From: Microstegium vimineum | Taxonomy: Eukaryota; Streptophyta; Magnoliopsida; Poales; Poaceae | Length of the DNA stretch: 64,000 nucleotides | Assembly: GCA_022036555.1 (NCBI GenBank) | Contig: CM039124.1 | Span: 57,797,527 to 57,861,526 of the forward strand | Reading direction: 5' to 3' | Shown: piece after piece, positions 58,460-64,000 of the stretch | Layout of the letters: every line of letters begins with the position of its first letter | Numbering within the stretch: position 1 is the stretch's first letter | Program-made: the position numbers and the translations under genes | The notes under the pieces: generated by a model | What the model was told of the DNA's origin: nothing | What the model saw: only the letters and a program-made list of their open reading frames with translations | Database searches by the model: none

Positions 58460-61400
58460 ATGCCGAACTACACCTTGCGCGGCTCTGACGCCTGGCTTCC
58501 TTCGACGGCGACCGTAGAGCGGCTTGGGGACTTGGTGGAGAGTGGCCTTCTTCGGCCCGTCACCTCGGCGGACCGGCCGGAGTGGATGGTCCTGCCGAGG
58601 GCGGACCGCCAACCCAACCCACCGGAAGGTTACATGGTTATCTTCGAGGCTTTCCACCGGGCGGGGCTGGGATCCCCCCAACCGTCTCTTGCGGGGGATT
58701 CTCTTCCACTACGGCGTCGAGCTCCAACACCTCTCCCCCAACGGCGTGTCCCACGCGGCGGTCTTCACTGCCGTGTGCGAAGGGTACCTGAGGACGGAGC
58801 CCCATTGGGACCTATGGCTCCACCTGTTCGAGGTGGGCCTGTTCCATGCTCCGGCCGAGACCGGCTATCGGAAGATGGTCAAGGCGGGGTGCTGCAGCAT
58901 CGCCCTCAAGAGGCCGGACGACTGGATCCAGGCGAAGATCAAGTCGAGCCACTCGGGGTGGCACTACGGATGGTTCTATTTGAGGAATGACGATGGTCTG
59001 TTCCCCCCTTACACCGGGAGGACCATCGACTCGAAGCCTTTCCACTAGAAGCACGGCGTCCCAAAGAAGCGCCAGAGTCGCCTCGAGCATCTGCTCGACA
59101 CGATCGCCCGTCTGAGGCGGGAGGGGCTTACGGCGGCCATCGTGGCGTCGGCTTTCAACAGCGGCGAGTCGTGCCCCTGATGGCTCGCCCACTGCATCTC
59201 GACGAGATGTGCGCGGGGGTGGATCTCACAGGATGTCGGCTCGTGGGGGATGAACTGCCCCTCGAGAGGATCGCCCGTCGAGTGCGCTCCTCCTTCGCCG
59301 GTGCATTCGAGGAGAAGCAAGTCGCTCTCATCCCCAAGGTGCCAGACGAGGGCCTTGCCCAGTTGGTATGACATCCCCTCTTCTATTAATGCCCTCTTGT
59401 TTGTCTTGTTCGTCTCTTTTGCCTGTCTCCTAACCACGCCTCGTGTTCCTCAGGGGAACATCGTTCATCGGGGGTCGCTGCCACTGGTGAAGGAGGAGCG
59501 GAATGAGTCCCAGGTGAGACGCTTTCAAGCCGAGCAGGCCAAAAAGGACAAGGACATGGCCAAGAGGGATAGGGGAAAAGCCCTTTTGAAAATGGAGCGT
59601 GACCAACGCCGGTCCCGGCAAAGGCAAGCCGGCCTCCCCGAAGAGAAGTCTCCCTCAAAGGAAGATGAGGATGAGGAGACGAGTAGTGGCGAGGTTATTA
59701 AGAACAATCGCATGGTGTAGTGGTATCGGGTTGTGACCATCACTTTGGACCTGACGGGTATTGTCTTTGTGCAGGAAGAGGAGCCGGAGGAGCAAGAGGA
59801 GGAGGGATAGATCGAGTTGCGCCAAGGGCTCGAGGAAGAAAGAACGGCACCCGAGCGACAAGGGCGACCGCCGCGTAGCAGAGGTGAGAGGGGGTCGATG
59901 TCGAGGTCGGCCCCGACCGCCGGGATCGAGTCGAGGGGTGAGCGCCCCGCGACTTCTCAGGGTGGAGTGGCGCGGCAGACGCGTAGTCGTTCGGCGTAAT
60001 CCCCGTCGAGGGGTCGGTCGAGAAAGTTGCTAATGCCTACTCGGTCGAGTGCACGGGCCTCGGGCCCGTCGACCCAGGAGGAGACCAGGACGGCGGCGAC
60101 GAGGACGCCGCTGACCCCCGCCAAGGCCACGGCGCCGGGAGCACCATCAGCCTCCGCCGTAGCCAGCACTGCAGGGAGAAGTGGCTCTCGGGGTGCCGCT
60201 CAGAAGCCCCCGAGCGGCTCGAGGCCTGCTGGTCGGCCCCCCTTGATTCCGCTAGGGTAAGTTCCTTTCCTTTTGGTCCTTGAAAGTGCATCTATCCCCT
60301 TAGTGGGTTTTGGTGAAATGAATGACAATACAATTAAAGGTCTAACAACTTTGCTAAGTGTATCAAAGGTTTAACAAGAAAAGAAAATTTGATGGTATTC
60401 CACACAATGTTGAATGAAGGTCAATTTCTGTATTGTTGTATTGAAAGATCATGGGAATAATCTAGTTCAAGCAAAAGACAACAATGCAAATGGAATCAAT
60501 GAAATGGCTTCTATATTGTGGGATATCATAGTATCATGTGAAAGCAAGCATACTTGACAAATGGCAAATGAGACATGAGTTGATAGTTATGGATTGGTCT
60601 CTATATTGGCTTGCTTTACATGAACAAGAAGAATTGGATAGTGGACTAGTGTTGATCAAGGATTAAATAATGAATCAATAGTGCATTAGTGATAAAACAC
60701 CAAGCAAAGGTCAAATCACATATGAGACAATGTATATTGGATATAAGATGGTCTCTACTTTAGTTTGCTTGTATGGACAAAGATTTGGGAAATCACATTG
60801 CATTTATATGATCAAGCTAGAAGTGTGAAGATAGAGATTGAAGTGAGTGATAGGAGTGTCAAGCCAAAATTAGGAAGATCTAAGGAATTGTGAATTGGCT
60901 TGACCATATTGATATGTAGTCTCATATATCAAAGCTTGATTGATCTCAACATTCATATCTACAAGATATCAAGCAAGAATCACAATATTGTAGAAATGGT
61001 TTTCAATCGGTGCTTAATATGGTGTGACTTGAGTATGACTTGATAGGGTGAAGATAGCAAGGAAAGGACTTCGAGGTACTAAGAAAAGGTGAAGGTCAAA
61101 GAGACCGAGGTACTATGGCTAAGGTGAAGAAGAGAGTACTTGCATTGAGTCGAAGTACTAATCAAGCTATGAGGAGTCATATTATGTTGAAGATCAATTT
61201 ATTAGTGGAAGTGACTTGAAGCCATGGGCTGAATTCATATATGTTGGAAATATTCAAGTCACAAGCTCTAAGGTGTGTTTGCTCAAAGAGATGAGATAAT
61301 GATGATTGCAAACACATGCTCAAGGTATTACAAGAATAAGGACAATACATTCAATGATGCAGCCCCAATTTGCAAAGGATACGGTGTCCGGCTCAAAGGC

Positions 61401-64000
61401 GTTTAATTTATTTGATGTTTTGAATTTGAGTTTAGGAAAGGCCGTACTACAAAGGGGGGTGCAATGTGCATGCTTAAATGTGCAACCAAGTGCTCAAATT
61501 CCACCAAACATCCTCTCATACCATGCTCAGTCTCCCTGCAAAACAGTTTTTCATTCGGAGCATTTTTGGACAGCGCAGCGGTGCTGTTCCCCTGAGCAGC
61601 AGTGCTGGGAGTCCAGCAGTGCCGGGCTGTAGGGCAGCGGTGCCGGACCTGTCCGGCAGTGCCGGGCTGTAGCCCAGCAGTGTCGGGACTTGAAGTGTCC
61701 GTTGGACAACAGAGGGTATTTATTTCCCCTTCCTGCTACCCCCAACGGTCATCTCGACCATTCCCTTCACCAGGGCAAAAACAGAAAGCTCTCTCCCTCT
61801 CTCTAACTCCATTGGAGCCCCTCAAGCTTCTCCTTTGATTTCTCTCCAATCCTTTGAGAGATTGAGCCTCCAAACTTCATTAGAGAGCAGCCCAAACTGT
61901 TCTTCATCGCCTAGAGCACTTGGTTCGCGTTCAAGCCGGTGGATTGCATTCGTTACTCTTGGAGCTTGCTCCTAGCCGGCTAGAGCGTCGCTCGTGGAGC
62001 TTGTCAACTTGTGTGGCAGCCCCAGGAGGTTTGTAACCATTCATTGCAGCTAGTAAATCACCCCTCACTTCAAGAGTTCACTCTTGATTTGAGAACGAGG
62101 GAAAGGCAAGCCTTGTGTGGCGAGCCTAAGCCTTGTGTGGCGAACCTCAACAACGTGGACTTAGGCCAGCCTTGGTGGCGACACTGAACCACGGGATAAA
62201 TCTTGTGTCACTTGTGTTTGTGTTGTTTGCCTTACTTACATTTGTCCTCAAGATGATTTCTAGGGTTTGGTCCCGATCTACTTGGTGGGTGTGTTGCTAC
62301 CACTTTCAAGTGGTGCTAGAGGTTCCCTACACATCTAGGAAGGTTTTCATTCAAGCACAATTTCCATTCCAGTTATACATTTTGAATTGTGCTCAGTTCT
62401 GTCCTAGAGGCCAGCACTGCCGGGCTTTAGAGCAGTAGTGCCGAGCACCTCGGCAGTGCCGGAACTGTGCTGACAAAAAGTTTGCAAGTTTATTTTAAAC
62501 AGGTCTATTCACCCCCCCTCTAGTCCTGCTGGGCGACATCAAGGTCCTTTCAGTCTGGAATTTCCTTTGCGTTGGTTACAATTTGCGCTTACCGTCGCGT
62601 ATGTGTTCCTCTTTTAGGGTGAAGCGCTCGTTGGAGGACGCATCCCCCACCCCGGCCAAGAAGCTGAGGGTGGAGGCTGCGGCGAGGATGGCGGCCAGAG
62701 CCGGCCCTGCTGCCCGTCCCCCTTGACCCTTGCCCCAGGTGCGGAGTGGGTGGCCAGGGCGCGGGAGGCGATGGAGCATGGGCAATCGGGCGGCGGAAGA
62801 GGCGGGTCGGTCCGCTGCGTCGACTGGGTCTACCGGACAGGCGGGCGAGGCTGTGCTCACTGCCCCGTCGGAGGAGGGAGCGATGGCGGCCTCGGAAGGC
62901 GCGGGGCCGACATCAGCGGCGCCCGTGGTGGAGGGGGTCAAGCCCCAAACCTCAGTGGAGGTGGAGGTTGTCGACCCGACCGCCACCGGTGAAGAGGAGA
63001 CGCCAGAGAAGCCGGTGCCATCGCGGTGGCCCGAGTGCCTCGTGACGCTAGAGGCGCGCCAGCGGCTTGAGCGCGAGGAGAAGGCGCGACAAGAGGGAGA
63101 TGCGCGGCCGAGCCCTCCTCCCCCGTAGTTAGCGTTGTCCGAGGAGGAGGGTCGCGCCACGACCCTACCCCTCGTGGCGCCCGCAGCCTCTTTACCGGGC
63201 GGGGGAGCGGTTGGCGCTACACTGGAGGTGCCGCCATTGGTAGAGACCCCCGTCGAGGGGGCCTTGGCGTCGCCCCACCAACCTGCCGAGGAGGGGGACG
63301 GGCCAAGGAGCTCGAGGTGACACCCGCGACGGAGAGGGCGACGATGGCGAAGATGGTGGCGGTGACGGCCCTGCGGCCGGAGCCAGAGGGAACTGCTGTG
63401 GCGATGCAAGGGAGCGGTGCGCCAGACGCGATTATGTCCGAGGCGTCAGCTCGGCCTCATCTTGAGGTCAGGCAATCGTCATCTCAAGGTGCTCTGCCCC
63501 CTGGCTCATTCGAGGTGGAGGGAGGGAATGGGCTACCGGACTGCGGTGAGGCCACCACCCTGGATGCTAACATGCATTTTCTCTACCGCCCAGGGTTATT
63601 CCCACGGTGGGGACCTCCTCCGCCCAGAAGCGACGACCCGGAGGGGTCGATGGCGGCCCTGCAAGATCGCTTCGAGGCCGGGATTACCCGACTCGAGGGG
63701 GCGACCTACTTCCCCAACCTGGTAGAGCGGGTGATGGCCCACGGAGGCACCCTCGAAATGGGTCAGGCCATCATGCAGGAGGTAAGGGGGAGGGTTGACC
63801 GTAGCAACGATCTTTGGGTGCAGGAGGTGCTCAAGCTGCCCGACCCCCGAGATCCAGGGCGCACCTTCTACGAGCTCGACGATCAAGTCGAGCTCGGGGA
63901 GTGGGAGAACTTGGAGGAGTTCCGGGCATGGCTTGACCACGTGACACGCATGGCAGTGGGGGTTGCTTCCAAAGATATGTTCAAGGGGATGATGGTGAGC
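58460..64000 (+). pseudogene. Antisense gene of element 3 (PF04195 type), interrupted, runs off the window
   Basis: Exon 1 is 58460-59365 (GLLRPVTSADRPEWMV, LFHYGVELQHLSPNGVSHAA, SGWHYGWFYLRNDDGLF). Intron 59366-59453; exon 2 59454 to about 59690 is charged. Exon 3 runs from 59775 to about 60257. The next intron holds the solo LTR 60281-62552. Exon 4 starts near 62620 (SPTPAKKLRVE), and the following conserved block ends near 63994 with GTGAGC. Breaks: frameshift near 58675, TAG 59046-59048, TAG 59808-59810, TAA 59997-59999, TAG 63126-63128. The coiled-coil exons should lie to the right of the window. Product role unknown. Confidence 0.75.
60281..62552 (-). mobile_element. Solo LTR, probably Ty1/copia Sirevirus (2.27 kb)
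   Basis: On the minus strand it begins TGAAAGGACCTTGATGTCGC and soon reads CTAGAGGGGGGGTGAATAG, a start I associate with Sirevirus (Maximus/SIRE) LTRs, and ends GATAGATGCACTTTCA. The flanks are GTCCT on the left and GTCTG on the right, which fits a 5-bp duplication with one base lost (the uninterrupted copy at 48663-48675 reads GGTCCCGAATTT). A short repeat AGCAGTGCCGGGCTGTAG lies at 61600-61690 and again near 62410. No coding region. Confidence 0.65.

Larger units (their letters stand above)
51931..64000. mobile_element. Tourist-like MITE (copy C), first half, split by Tat element 3
   Basis: 51931-52035 (GGGCACCCGCAACAGCTAGC...) is clearly homologous to 44283-44365 plus 51810 onward of copy B. 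It is separated from copy B only by TAA. Its second half must lie beyond the window, after element 3. Confidence 0.7.
52036..64000 (-). mobile_element. Tat element 3 (continues beyond the window)
   Basis: The LTR starts at 52036 after TACAC (52031-52035, presumed target duplication). In the minus orientation the visible part is the 3' LTR, polypurine tract, hairpins, minisatellite and antisense gene. gag-pol and the 5' LTR should follow to the right. It carries two foreign solo LTRs (52213-56028 and 60281-62552). Same family as element 2. Confidence 0.85.

Overview
This window looks like nuclear DNA of a grass, probably a panicoid one; the species cannot be named from the sequence. The reasons are GC-rich first exons, AT-rich introns, many Tourist-like (TAA target) and Stowaway-like (TA target) MITEs, and nested Ty3/gypsy elements of the Tat lineage with very large solo LTRs. 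Nothing bacterial or viral was recognised. Only two host genes are well supported, both on the minus strand: a CCHC-knuckle/GRF-finger protein (37862 to 32337, three exons) and an intron-less PORR-domain organelle RNA-splicing protein (43139 to 41862). A possible first exon of another minus-strand gene lies at 73-181.

Layout. 1357-21631 is a Tourist-like MITE split by a 20 kb Tat element (1504-21512, plus strand, target duplication ATAAC). That element has a decayed gag-pol, a solo LTR of another family (7648-11400) inside its second RNase H, and a large intron-containing antisense gene (18232 to 14059). 21635-25159 is intergenic. 25163-28879 is a PIF/Harbinger-type element (TAA target) holding the last exon of a purine permease gene and the last exon of its own nuclease. 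28883-32336 is intergenic, with a large TA microsatellite. 32337-37862 is the knuckle/GRF gene with three intronic MITEs. 37863-41861 is intergenic. 41862-43139 is the PORR gene. From 43204 onward three TAA-flanked elements stand head to tail, separated only by TAA. The second is split by a Tat element that has lost gag-pol (44366-51804, minus, target duplication CTCAT). The third is split by a further Tat element (52036 to beyond 64000, minus). The 3' LTR of that last element contains a 3.8 kb solo LTR (52213-56028), and its antisense gene contains a Sirevirus-like solo LTR (60281-62552).

How it fits together. The three Tat elements share a layout: LTR, polypurine tract with adjacent hairpins, minisatellite, then an antisense gene with its own TATA box about 180-200 bp before the start codon. 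The antisense protein is the 'putative gypsy type transposon' family (Pfam PF04195 type): an N-terminal globular domain, an acidic/basic linker, a KKL nuclear-localisation-like patch and a C-terminal coiled coil. All three Tat elements sit inside TAA-flanked MITEs, which is the most unusual positional pattern here. Several stop codons fit CAG to TAG or TAA change, the mark expected from deamination of methylated CHG sites in silenced plant repeats.

Limits. Family names rest on motif recognition by eye. Exon boundaries were placed from visible GT/AG sites and from comparison of the three copies, not from transcripts, and element ends were placed from target duplications.
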